Shown here piece after piece: positions 21,137 to 30,910 of a stretch of DNA of 64,000 nucleotides; the stretch's first letter is position 1; the number at the start of each line of letters is the position of its first letter. The notes beneath the pieces are model-generated. The model was not told the origin of the DNA. It made no database searches and was given only the letters and a program-made list of their open reading frames with translations. The DNA comes from Ichthyophis bannanicus (Eukaryota > Chordata > Amphibia > Gymnophiona > Ichthyophiidae). The stretch is from assembly GCA_033557465.1 (NCBI GenBank), contig CM066035.1, forward strand, positions 898,907,309 to 898,971,308. The letters are read 5' to 3'. The position numbers and the translations under genes are program-made.

Positions 21137-22651
21137 ATGGTTCGGACAAAGGTATCCTTGAAGGATACTACCAAAAGCAGTGAGGATCCAAAAGGGAGTA
21201 TAGTAGCCCAAATGCCCTTGAGTAAGGAGCAGACAGAGCATAAAGATTCCAAATTACCCATGCCTACCAATAGCCAGATTAATATGAATAAAATACAGTC
21301 TCTAAAATGCTTGTATGCCAATGCTAGAAGTCTAAACAATAAGATGGGAGAGTTAGAATATATAACACTAAATGAGAGGTTAGATATGATTGCACTCTCA
21401 GAGACATGGTGGAAGGAGGATAACCAGTGGGACACTGTGATACCTGGATACAAACTATATCGTAATGATAGATCTAATCAAATTGGTGGAGGGGTTGCGC
21501 TCTATGTTAGAGAGGGCATTGAGTCAGAAAGGATTAAAGTTTTGCAGGGAACAAAATTTGCTGTAGAATCTCTATGGATTGAAATTCCATTTATGAAGGG
21601 GAAGGTGATGGCAGTGGGAGTATACTATCGACCGCCTGGCCAGAATGAACAAATGGATGATGGAATGCTCAAAGAAATCAAGGAAGCTAACAAAAGTCAC
21701 AACAGAGTAGTAATAATGGGTGATTTCAATTACCCCGGTATCGACTGGGTCAGTGTCACGGCAGGACAAGCTAAAGAGATAAAGTTTCTAGATGGAATAA
21801 ATGACTGCTTCTTGGAGCAGCTGGTTCATGAACCGACCAGAGGGGAAGCCATACTGGACCTAGTCCTTAGTGGAACGCCAGATCTGGTGCAAGAAATAAG
21901 GGTGTTGGGACCACTTGGCAATAGTGATCATAGTATGATCATGTTTGATTTAATTAGTGGAGGACAGATAGTAAAGGAATCCACAGTACTACCTTTTAAC
22001 TTTCAAAAGGGAGACTATGATAGAATGAGGAATATAGTTAGGAAAAAACTAAAAGGAGCGGTTCCAAAGGTTAAAGACTTACAGCAAGCTTGGGTGTTAT
22101 TTAAAAATACTATCCTCGAAGCCCAGACCAGCTGTATTCCACGCATTAAGAAAAGTGGAAGAAAGTCCAAAAAACTGCCAGCATGGTTTAAAGGTGAGGT
22201 CAGAGAGGCTGTTGCTGCCAAAAAAGCAACCTTCAGGAAATGGAAAAAAGAGCCAAATGATGAAAACTGGAAACAGCACAAGCACTGGCAAGTTAAATGC
22301 AAAGCATTGATAAGGCAGGCAAAGCAGGAATTTGAGAAGAAACTTGCTACGGAAGCAAAAACACGAAATAAAGACTTTTTCAAGTACATTCGTAGCAAAA
22401 GGCCTGTGAGAGAGTCAATTGGACCATTAGATGATAGAGGGGTAAAAGGGGCAGTAAGAGGAGACAAGGCTATAGCAGAGAGACTGAATGAATTCTTTGC
22501 TTCAGTCTTTACTGAGGAAGATGTAGGGATGTTACCCAAGACTGAAGTGGTATTTAAAGGTGATACTGCAGAGGAATTGAGAGAAATATCACTACACTGG
22601 GAAGATATATTACAGGTGATTTGCTACTATTCAGTTTATCAAATAATATAG
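21137..22651 (+). CDS. CR1 ORF2, endonuclease and pre-RT region, 3'-truncated
   Basis: A 504-residue open frame. After a Lys/Ser-rich start it carries a complete APE-type endonuclease: LKCLYANARSLNNK (Asn), ETWW (Glu), GVYYRPPGQ, VVIMGDFNYPGIDW (GDFN) and SDHSMIMFDL (Asp-His), followed by a Lys-rich linker and the start of the region before RT (FASVFTEED). The nuclease nicks target DNA to prime reverse transcription. The CR1 sequence breaks off at about 22616; the last dozen residues are not CR1 and the RT is missing. Because ORF1 and this part are intact, the copy is young compared with its neighbours. Confidence 0.9.
   Translation: MVRTKVSLKDTTKSSEDPKGSIVAQMPLSKEQTEHKDSKLPMPTNSQINMNKIQSLKCLYANARSLNNKMGELEYITLNERLDMIALSETWWKEDNQWDTVIPGYKLYRNDRSNQIGGGVALYVREGIESERIKVLQGTKFAVESLWIEIPFMKGKVMAVGVYYRPPGQNEQMDDGMLKEIKEANKSHNRVVIMGDFNYPGIDWVSVTAGQAKEIKFLDGINDCFLEQLVHEPTRGEAILDLVLSGTPDLVQEIRVLGPLGNSDHSMIMFDLISGGQIVKESTVLPFNFQKGDYDRMRNIVRKKLKGAVPKVKDLQQAWVLFKNTILEAQTSCIPRIKKSGRKSKKLPAWFKGEVREAVAAKKATFRKWKKEPNDENWKQHKHWQVKCKALIRQAKQEFEKKLATEAKTRNKDFFKYIRSKRPVRESIGPLDDRGVKGAVRGDKAIAERLNEFFASVFTEEDVGMLPKTEVVFKGDTAEELREISLHWEDILQVICYYSVYQII
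21970..22257 (+). repeat. Left arm of a 288-bp perfect inverted repeat
   Basis: This CR1 ORF2 segment reappears in reverse complement at 22652-22939. I found no mismatch by eye, and the translated sequences of the two arms are identical. Arms are separated by 394 nt. Confidence 0.93.
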
Positions 22652-22939
22652 TTTGGCTCTTTTTTCCATTTCCTGAAGGTTGCTTTTTTGGCAGCAACAG
22701 CCTCTCTGACCTCACCTTTAAACCATGCTGGCAGTTTTTTGGACTTTCTTCCACTTTTCTTAATGCGTGGAATACAGCTGGTCTGGGCTTCGAGGATAGT
22801 ATTTTTAAATAACACCCAAGCTTGCTGTAAGTCTTTAACCTTTGGAACCGCTCCTTTTAGTTTTTTCCTAACTATATTCCTCATTCTATCATAGTCTCCC
22901 TTTTGAAAGTTAAAAGGTAGTACTGTGGATTCCTTTACT
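22652..22939 (-). repeat. Right arm of the 288-bp perfect inverted repeat
   Basis: Reverse complement of 21970-22257, start to end. It contains only the linker region of CR1 ORF2. Neither edge coincides with a natural CR1 end; the sequence 22940-22990 beyond it is not the CR1 sequence expected there. Confidence 0.93.
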
Positions 22940-22989
22940 GAAGGGCCCTCCCGGGCTGGTACCAAGATAACATCCCCTGTAGATAGCAT

Positions 22990-23445
22990 GGTCCCAACCT
23001 TCTTAACACCTTGAAAATGAGAACCAACAGTTTAAAGACATCTCTGTCAATTTGGGAGCCAGTGCCGCAATACCTCCGATACTGAATCTCTTCTGCTCAA
23101 GCCTCAGACCAGCTGAGCTGCAGAATTCTGAACGATCTGCAGCTTCCTGAGAACATAGGCTGGTAGCCCAACATACTGCACATTTTACAGTAGTCTAGAC
23201 CAGATAACACAAGCACCTGGACTACAAGGGCCTTCTTGCCCAAAAAATGTTCTTGCATTGACTGCCTGACCAACCGTAGGTTGCCATAAGTAGACCATAC
23301 CACCTGGGACACCTGCTCTTGCAAGGATAGACCCTAGATTGTGAATCTCCCTCTTCCAGCCCAAACGAGCTCCTGCAATCATGAGCACCATCTGTACTGC
23401 AGCCGCAGCAATTCCTCACACAACAAAACCTTTGACTTAGTAACA
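22990..23445 (-). mobile_element. Old LINE RT C-terminal fragment, minus strand
   Basis: Broken minus-strand frames (23446-23222, 23324-23097) contain a LSGLDYCK block, then a rough LGYQPMFSGSCRS and LQLSWSEA, resembling the last part of an L2/Rex-like RT. Frameshifts are frequent. Clade assignment is tentative. Confidence 0.5.
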
Positions 23446-23449
23446 TATT

Positions 23450-23702
23450 ATCAGAGCATCTAATCTAACTGCATTTAAAAGGACTTTGGACAAATTCCTA
23501 GAGTCAAGGCCAATAACCGGTCATTAGCCAAGCAGACCTCAGAAGACTACTGCTTTTTCCTGGGAGGGAGCTCCAGGAAATGGGTTTATTCTGTGAGATC
23601 TTCCGGGTACTGCCTAGTGCCCTGGACTGGTTACTGTGAGAGACAGGATGCTGGTCTTGGTGGACCTTTGGTATGACCCAGCATGTCGTTTCTTATGTTC
23701 TC
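23450..23702 (+). mobile_element. CR1-type 3' tail
   Basis: The stretch from about 23465 (aactgcatttaaaaggactttggac) to tggacctttggtatgacccagcatgtcg and cttatgttct at 23700 is the standard last 240 bp of CR1 elements, more diverged than the copy at 14460-14735. 5'-truncated. Confidence 0.8.
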
Positions 23703-23851
23703 CACTTTTATGGATCCCCGCTGCTTACCCCATGCTGTTTGAATTCCTGTACTGCTTTTACACATCGCCTCATTTGTAATGCCAACCTTCTCGTATTCTA
23801 CCAAATACATACCAAAATGATGACGTACCTTTCACTGTTGTTTATTATCAG

Positions 23852-23959
23852 GTGGATGAAGAATACAATAATCCTCATTCAGTTGACCGAATCCCTTTAG
23901 GAAAGACTCCCCATTTGTGGGGACAATCTCTGTACATCCTGGGATCCCTCTTGGCAGAG
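23852..23959 (+). CDS. PHKA2: PHKA2 internal exon 2 of 8
   Basis: 108 nt, phase 0 to phase 0, between a tattatcag acceptor and a gtaatt donor. It encodes [18 protein letters not shown] followed by [18 protein letters not shown], very close to human PHKA2 in this interval. It follows the previous exon after a 6.9-kb intron filled with CR1, SINE and LINE sequence. Confidence 0.95.
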
Positions 23960-24793
23960 GTAATTGTGTATATATAATATACAACATTCAATACATGCCT
24001 TGCAGTGAGATGCTAGATACCGGGAGCTGCTCTTTTCAGACTAGTGTGTAAGTGTCACACATGGGTACTGAAAAGTGAATATGCATCGCTCCTTTAACAA
24101 GGACTGAACATGCGCTCATTTCCAGTAGCAAAACTGAGTTCCAGCACTTCAGTCTGTGAACCCTCACCTGAATCATTCAGCCGACAGCGACGATCCGTGA
24201 GCAAACTCTAATAAACCACACCCATGTACACGAGTGTCACGAGTTTGCACTTGTATGGAGGGAAGTTTAACCTTACGCACGAGGCTTGACATTGAGGCCT
24301 CTTTGAGTGACATTGCCATGAGCATTATGCCCGCGCATTCATCCAAGGCACAATCTAGTGGATTCTTACAGCAAAACTTAGGATCGAGGAAAAAGATTAG
24401 CTGATCTGGAAAATGAACTTGATAGCTTCATATGTTGATAATTCCGTAAACCGTTATTAAAATTAACAGCCATAGATTTAGCTATTCTGAAATCGGAGTC
24501 CACTGAGCAGATGTACTTGACAGACTCACTCTTGCAGTCTCTTTTTCATCAGAAGATGTCACTCACATAGAAAACAATGAAACAGTGATAATAAAGCAAA
24601 AGAGAACTTATTCAAATCATTTCCCACTGTCACCTGCTTCTGTACAACCTGTATAAATCCTGATGATTGTAACAGACCACTCTGGCACCAAAAGAGATTT
24701 CAGTCATGACCAGATTGCGGGTTTGATTCTAATCTTGGCAGCTGGGGCGCTTCCCACACTATTTTTGCCATTACAGTGAGACTATCTCTAATG
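23960..24793. other. PHKA2 intron, no feature recognised
   Basis: No ORF, terminal repeat or SINE box that I can support. Confidence 0.4.
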
Positions 24794-24979
24794 CAGTGGT
24801 TCTCAACCCAGTCCTGGAGGCTCATCCAGCCAGTTGGCTTTTCAGGATATCCACATGTATGAGAGATCAAAAATTTATAAGAGACAGTGCGTGCAGATCT
24901 CTCTCGTTCATATTCATTGCAAATATCCTGAAAACCCGACTGGCTGGGTGCGCCCCAAGGACAGGGATAAGAAGCACTG
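24794..24979. mobile_element. Palindromic hAT-like MITE
   Basis: 186 bp that fold back on themselves. The left part runs cagtggttctcaacccagtc, with ttcaggatatcc inside; the right part runs ggatatcctgaaaacccgac to the imperfect gaagcactg end. This is a widespread vertebrate family of long-inverted-repeat MITEs. I could not confirm an 8-bp target duplication (ctctaatg on the left against caaggaga on the right), so the ends may be eroded. Confidence 0.7.
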
Positions 24980-25140
24980 CAAGGAGACAGTAATAAACCA
25001 CATTATTACAATTTACTTTACATGGTGAAAAAACAGTTCTGCTACTTCTTCTTTATAGTTGCAGAAGTCCGGTTTAAGGACTGTGAGCAGCTTTTCCACA
25101 GCGGCACTTTCTTGATACCTTTTCTTTTCATTTTGCAAAG

Positions 25141-25219
25141 GGATTCCTGGCTCCTGGCGAAATTGATCCCTTAAACAGAAGATTTTCCACAGCTTTCAAA
25201 CCTGATGTTGTAGTGCAAG
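25141..25219 (+). CDS. PHKA2: PHKA2 internal exon 3 of 8
   Basis: 79 nt, phase 0 in and phase 1 out, after a ttttgcaaag acceptor and before gtcggt. It encodes [19 protein letters not shown] and KPDVVVQ, an alpha-subunit signature region (GEIDPLNRR). The donor is GTCGGT, a weaker but acceptable site. The split Val codon joins correctly to the exon at 26500. Confidence 0.95.
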
Positions 25220-25489
25220 GTCGGTGTTTTCTTCTTAGCAGTGTGTAGTTAGTGGGGGGAGGTAAGACCTTAAGGATGGTATAAGTGTATTCAATATGTC
25301 TGATTGTAGATTGTTAAATGATTGATATGCAAAGGCATTTAACTTCTGGAGTTAGCTGAATAAATGCCTTGGGTTTAAAACTCCCCACCCAACCCATCAG
25401 ACTTCTCTAGGTCTGGCCAGAATTTATCCATTTAAATGAGGGAGGGGAAATAGCTGTGTCCAGGGTAAAGGATAACGCTGATATTCAGC

Positions 25490-25678
25490 GCTGTCTGCAG
25501 GGCCGGCCCCAGAGTTGGTTCAAGGGGTTAGCACCCTAGGCAAACCTCAAGCTTTACATCCCCCTGACTGTCAAAATCTATTGTTAAGCTTTGAATACTC
25601 TATCTGCCGCCCCTCAGAAGTTGCCGCCCTAGGCGGCCGCCTGGTTTGCCCGATGGTTGAGCCAGCCCTGGCTGTCTG
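25490..25678. mobile_element. hAT MITE with perfect 8-bp target duplication
   Basis: The body 25498-25670 begins cagggccggcccc and ends gagccagccctg, inverted repeats with inner caccctaggc / gccctaggcgg arms. Exact 8-bp duplications gctgtctg lie at 25490-25497 and 25671-25678. No coding capacity. It sits in the PHKA2 intron between exons 3 and 4. Confidence 0.93.
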
Positions 25679-25999
25679 GATAGTACAGATATCTTTAACC
25701 TGCTCTATTCAGTGGCAGAGACTTAACTTCACAAGTTATTGGACATCTGCTTAAAATTAACAGGATATTGCCCTGTTATTACTGGATTTGCCGGATTTGT
25801 TTAGCTGTACACTAAGAGGGCAATTCTATGAGGAATCATGTAAGTTTACACACCATGTATGTGCATAGATTATGGTATTTTAGTCATTTATGCGTATCAA
25901 ATTAGCACTTACACACCTAAATTAAAATGTGGCAATCCAGTAAGTACATGCGCAGAGTCCATCACGCGTACTTTCACTGCCCCATAGTTTGAGAGCGTA

Positions 26000-26110
26000 A
26001 GACTAAAAGAAAAGCCATGCTGAGTCACACCAAGGTCCTGCGTGCCCAGGAAACAGGAACTAATATTACCAGATATACAAGACAGTTAACAGTAGACTGA
26101 CTAGAGCCAG
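26000..26110 (-). mobile_element. CR1 3' tail fragment, minus strand
   Basis: The sequence gccatgctgagtcacaccaagg and the following caggaaacaggaact match the reverse complement of CR1 tails elsewhere in the window. Very short and 5'-truncated. Confidence 0.65.
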
Positions 26111-26499
26111 CACCCCAAGAAACATAATAGCTCCTTCTGGGAGGCCAATGCCTTCCAACCCAAGGGACGCTGGTTTCAGGCCAGGTCAAGACAACACTGG
26201 GGCATAAAAAACCAGTTTGTTTTTTTTTAAATGTTATTTTTGGATTAAAACAGTGTAAAACTTTACAAACGTTATGAAAGATATGTAACGATATAGGAGA
26301 TGTCAATATTTCCCATGTGCTTTTAAACAAATGAGTATCCCTAGAATCCTCTACTAGCTTTAGCTCACCACCTTTTCCTTTTTCTTTTAGAAAATGAGAG
26401 GTGCAGCAGGGCTTTTGGAATTGTTTTCATGTGTCAGCCGGTGGGCAGCGATAGAGAGGATTTTAGAAAAACTAATGATTCTGCTTGTGTGTTGTGCAG

Positions 26500-26634
26500 T
26501 GACAATTTTGGCAGAGTCCCCAGAGATTAAGAGTCTGCTGAAGAAGCACGGGATCTTTGTTCAGAGCATTGCTAACGTTCACCCTGTCCGCGTTCAGCCA
26601 GCCCGGGTCCTCAGTCATATATATGCGAAACTGG
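26500..26634 (+). CDS. PHKA2: PHKA2 internal exon 4 of 8
   Basis: 135 nt, phase 1 to phase 1, acceptor gttgtgcag, donor gtaagt (consensus). It encodes [18 protein letters not shown], then [18 protein letters not shown] and [10 protein letters not shown] across the junctions. IAxVHPxxVQPxRxLSHIY is strongly conserved in PHKA1/PHKA2; the AKLG end favours PHKA2 over PHKA1. Confidence 0.95.
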
Positions 26635-26850
26635 GTAAGTAAGAAAGGCACAAAGCCCTGTTATTCCCCCTTTTTGTTCTCTGACTTTCAACTCCTCCTA
26701 CACTGGATAAGTTTGTATGATTTAAATGTTAGATCTGTTGAGTGTCTTCGAAAGAATTTTGTTTTTGATGATAGTGCAATATGCCGTTTCCACTCGCTGG
26801 AGTATTGATGTAGGAAACTCTCGCTAAAACAGTCTACTGTTTTTGAATAG

Positions 26851-26960
26851 GTTATAACAAGAATATGAAATTGAGCGGACGCCCGTATAGACACATTGGT
26901 GTTCTTGGGACGTCCAAACTGTACCTGATAAGGGATCAGACCTTTACTTTTACACCTCAA
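26851..26960 (+). CDS. PHKA2: PHKA2 internal exon 5 of 8
   Basis: 110 nt, phase 1 to phase 0, acceptor ttgaatag, donor gtgagt. It encodes [18 protein letters not shown] then [18 protein letters not shown]. The intron before it is only 216 bp, the shortest here. The [10 protein letters not shown] block is diagnostic of phosphorylase kinase alpha. The next exon lies 14.9 kb away because of CR1, retrovirus-like and L2 insertions. Confidence 0.96.
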
Positions 26961-27289
26961 GTGAGTAGAGCATATATTTTATTCTATACAGCTGCAATGA
27001 AGAATCAAATATGCTTGATATGGAAAGTATCAACAGTTGTTTCTGAAGATGTACTCCAAAGGAGAAAAATGTGTTTACAAATGTTTGTTCATTTAGGGGA
27101 GCAAAAATACAGAAATGTTACACATTACAGCATTCTGATTATTTGTTAAATGGATGGTTAAGTCCTACCTTGGCCATGATCGTAATATTATCATGACCCC
27201 TATGGGGATGGGCGGTTGGGGGGGTGTTAAATGTGCATGTTGTCATTCTCAGTTACTAAAAGTCCCATTTTAGATAGACTGCGGAGAAG

Positions 27290-27696
27290 AGTATTGAGAT
27301 ATCCAGGTCATAGTATCATAGTATATGACGGCAGATAAAGACCAGTGTGGTCCATCTAGTCTGCCCAGTGAAGTGGCTGGAGTGGGTGTAACTGCAGCTC
27401 CGTGCAGGTCATCCCCCTCCTCTGCCAGTGTTTAAGGTCGTACCCACTGCTCCATGTAGGTCAGCCCTCTCCATTTATTGAAGTATAAAAGATATTTATG
27501 TCCACGGTCTCTATCCCATGCCATTTTGAATTCCGTCACTGTGTTTGCCCCCATCACTTGCATCAGGAGGGCATTCCAAGCATCCACCACCCTTTCAGTG
27601 AAAAAGTATTTCCTGACGTTGCCTTTCAGTGTACCCCCTTGCAGTTTCATGTTATGCCCTCTAGTTTTACAGCTTCCCCTACTTTGAAAAAGGTTT
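27290..27696 (-). mobile_element. CR1 LINE 3' part, left of the LTR-element insertion
   Basis: The minus-strand frame 27650-27432 reads MKLQGGTLKGNVRKYFFTER and the WNALL block typical of the CR1 ORF2 end, then the CR1 tail (agtgtggtccatctagtctgcccag on the plus strand at about 27340). It continues at 34954 with no gap once the LTR element and its ggttt duplication are removed. Confidence 0.85.
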
Positions 27697-28097
27697 TGTA
27701 AGGGTGGGGTCCTTTTCCCTTCCCAGCACTATATCACTTACCCTGAGACGTCCGTTATTGCTTTGGGTCGAGGAATTTACCTTACCTTCACTGTCTGAGA
27801 TCCCAGGAGAACAAACACACGCACACACTCGTACATAAGTAACATGTAAGTTTATTCCGTACGTTAGAAGTGCAGTCTATCTTTTATACAGTATCAAAAA
27901 CATATATACGTCATAAACCCATCCCAGCAGCATAGCCCTGCTCCTGATATTGCTAATTAGCAACCGTACAAACTGGTACCTGTCTCTGTGAAGATCACTG
28001 AATCTTGTCTTAGCACAACACATTCCTTTCTATCTAGGTATTCACAGATGGGCCTCATGGTCCCTCTGTACAACAAGAAACTGATTTTCCCCTTACA
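27697..28097 (-). repeat. 3' LTR of the retrovirus-like element (left copy)
   Basis: 401 bp, ends tgtaagg and cccttaca. On the minus strand the TATAAAA is at 27882-27888 and the AATAAA at 27851-27856. The inner purine tract (aaaggggggaat on minus, 28098-28109) directly precedes it, as expected for the plus-strand primer. Confidence 0.93.
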
Positions 28098-28109
28098 ATT
28101 CCCCCCTTT

Positions 28110-29470
28110 GGGCCTGTATAGGCCCACTAGAAGAACAGCCTAACAATCTACTACAAAATAACTAAACAGGCATTATTAACTGAATATCTGTACACGGTAG
28201 TTCAGGTACATCAGCCACCTTGGAAACAGGTGTATAAGAGTACATAAAAGTGGTGGAGCTCTGTAGGGCCTTCCGACAGCAGCCAAGAACAAATGAAAAT
28301 ATACAACAGAAAAGAACAAGGATTATAAAACCACTCCATAGGGCAATAATCAGCCCTTTGTGACCAGCCCAAAGGAAGATACATCAGAGAGTAAGCATGA
28401 GAAACTGCTGTAGTTGAAGAACAGTATAGAGCAGTATTAGACAGGCTAAAAGCAGAAACAATAAAACAATCTGTAGCATTAAAACTAGAGACAGTTTACA
28501 ATTTGCAAGGGACCTAGTCATATCCCAAAGAGGGGCGAGTAACACCAATGTTATACAAGAAAGTAGAAAAAGAAACATGGGGCTGGGTGCAGTTTAAATT
28601 GTCAAGTACAGTAAACTTCTGGATTTCACACAGATTAGAGGGTACAGTAATGAGACATGTTGAGAGAAAAGCTCCAGCTTGTAGCAAGCTGCGCACACAA
28701 AGGTAAGGCAGTCTGGGCAAGTAGTATTGCCGTATTAACAGTTCCAGAAATGGGCTGAAGGAGGCACCACATGAGTGATAGGAGGAGTCAACACAGTCTT
28801 GTGCATGATGGTCAGGAGGCTGGAGGGCGGTCTGGAACCGAAGAAGATGTCAGTGGAGACGATGCACGCTTGATTCTTGACGCATGGACCCACGAAGGGC
28901 AGGAGTCCCACAGGATGGCTGTCCATGTGATGGCGATCACTGTAGTTGGAGGTCCGTAGGGCGGGTCTAGGGTACTGTGCTTGTGAGGTACTCTGTCCTG
29001 TACCTGGTCACCAACCTTGAAGGGATATGTTGGTTCGGTACCTCTAGGCCGAAAGCTACTTTTCTTCAGGAGTCTCCTCCTCTCCTCTCCAGTTGCTAGG
29101 ACCTTGGCTGCCCCGGCGTCAGCTACTTCTCATCCTGGTCCTGAAGCCAGATCTATAGATGGAGAATGTTTCCAGCGAGGGCAATGGCTTCAGGATCTTT
29201 TAGCCGCCACCTTCACTGTAATCGGTGTTATCAAAAGAACTTGGAACGGTCCCATACTGGAAAAGGGGCTTGTACTGTTTGCTGGTGGTATGTCTTTACC
29301 AAAATCCAGTCTCCGGATTGAAAGAAAAGAGCTGAGTCATCCAGCAGAAAGGACTGGACCTGCTGAGCATACCTGTGGAGGGAAGAGAGTTGCCTCTGCT
29401 GCTAGGAAATACAAGAGATCAAATGTGAGGCTCAGGAGTATAAAAAGTAAGCAGTCTTCCATATAACAGT
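28110..29470 (-). pseudogene. Decayed pol-end and env-like region of the retrovirus-like element
   Basis: In minus orientation, about 29030-28870 reads in part like an integrase C-terminal domain (a KVGDQV-type start and a WVHASRIK-type end). Further on, 28720-28384 includes two strongly hydrophobic stretches of about 20 residues suitable for a membrane anchor, with Cys residues around them, in the position of env. Frames are interrupted by stops and shifts throughout, and plus-strand ORFs here are shadows. Domain assignment is by position and short similarity only. Confidence 0.4.
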
Positions 29471-30700
29471 TCAAAGGGAGAAAATTTTCAGTCTACTCCC
29501 TTAGGGCAATTTGTTGTTTTTTGTTGTTTTTTTTTTTGTTTTTTTTGTTGAACAGAGTCTAAGGCAAGACAGTTTAGTGTCTTTACAAAGTTTTTTTTGT
29601 TTTGTTTTTTTAAGGTTTCGGAGGTTCCCCCCTTCGTGGGTTGCTGCTTGCATACAACAGCCATTCCTAAGCAACTCAATTTAGCTAATACATTTTGACA
29701 AGATGCCCATCCTTCCTCAATTTTTCACAATTTTAGAATTATACCAATTTGTAAAAATTTGTGTAGGTAACTTTCCTCCTTTACCTTCATGTGTCGGGCC
29801 AGGACACATAGAGGCAAAAAGGGATAAAAGCATCTGAAAAGCACCACATGGCCAGTGTGGGTCTCCCCAAAGCTCATTAGGTTGAAAAGTGCACTCAGCC
29901 TATCTCCAAGTGTCTATTTCCAATTATTGGGTATATCTCTGGGCTAGATGACTTCCAAAATTGGAGTTAATGGGGATGGCATAATCAAATATTGTAGAGT
30001 ATTCATTGTCAGTTTTCTTTCTAGGTGGATACATCGGATACATCATTTCACATTTCAATTTACCCTCACCATTTTATAATATTAATCTGAGTTCTCTTTT
30101 CCAACATGAATATTCCATCACACTCCTCTCAACACCACTTATTTTTCCACTTACATCATTCCATCAAACTACATGCATAGGTCCTTCTGTCTTGTTTATA
30201 CCATACTAGTGTATCCTTATTTGGCAAGGCTGCTAAGAACATTAAACAATTGTTAAAAACTTAGTATTTTTGTAAACAAAAGGTATATATAAAATAAATG
30301 TAGATCCTTTTCAATAAGCATAACAATATGAGTAAACAGTGCTCATTCTAATTAGCAACTGCCTAAACAAAATATAGGTAAAGTCCTTACAATATAGACT
30401 AGTGCTTCACGGCATTTTATAGCATCAATCCCAATAGGAAGGAGTATGGCTTCTAACAGAACGGCCACATAATCTCTCAGGTGTGACTAAAGTCTATCTT
30501 ATACCCGGTTCCCAGTGAGAGTGCTGTGGAAACTTAAAAAGATTTGAGGACTGATCTTATAATTGCAGTGCCCACAAGGATCTGTGCAAGTTACTCACTA
30601 ATCATGGTGTTTAAGAGATCCTTTTGAGGTGAGAGGCCTAAGAAGGTTCAAGGCATTGGTGGTTGGGCCTCATGATACTTCCTCAGGTTCTTCTTGGCCT
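29471..30700. other. Interior of the retrovirus-like element, no coding recognised
   Basis: Protease, RT and RNase H would be expected here, but the distance between the Gag zinc knuckle and the integrase-like piece (about 1.8 kb) is too short, and no RT motif is visible. T-rich runs at 29515-29550 and 29590-29610. I infer a pol deletion. Confidence 0.45.
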
Positions 30701-30860
30701 ACTTTCCCCTGCCTATTCATGTCTCTGCCGAGGCATAAATATACAAGGTTCATGTTCTTCAGGCCTTGGGGGTCCTCGAGGAGTCTTAAAGCAGTCAGAA
30801 TTCCGGTGGCCCAGATCATCACACTCGGAGCAGCACGTTTATTGCCTTTCCCAAGGCTGT
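30700..30860 (-). pseudogene. Gag nucleocapsid remnant of the retrovirus-like element
   Basis: The minus-strand codons at 30832-30791 give a perfect CX2CX4HX4C zinc knuckle within a basic, Pro-rich context, as in retroviral nucleocapsid proteins that package genomic RNA. A single knuckle is seen. The rest of Gag upstream (toward 34500) is not readable as a continuous frame. Confidence 0.65.
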
Positions 30861-30870
30861 AGCCTCACCT

Positions 30871-30875
<5 letters not shown>

Positions 30876-30907
<32 letters not shown>
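30876..30907. repeat. (CT)n microsatellite
   Basis: About 16 CT units just upstream (in minus orientation) of the nucleocapsid remnant. Confidence 0.95.

Positions 30908-30910
<3 letters not shown>

Noticed and set aside
24786..24987. 8-bp target duplication for the palindromic MITE
   Set aside because: Flanks ctctaatg and caaggaga do not match; the MITE call rests on its inverted repeats alone.
29017..29466. 149-residue plus-strand ORF
   Set aside because: Lies antisense to the retrovirus-like pol/env remnant, has no similarity, and contains no splice-supported context.
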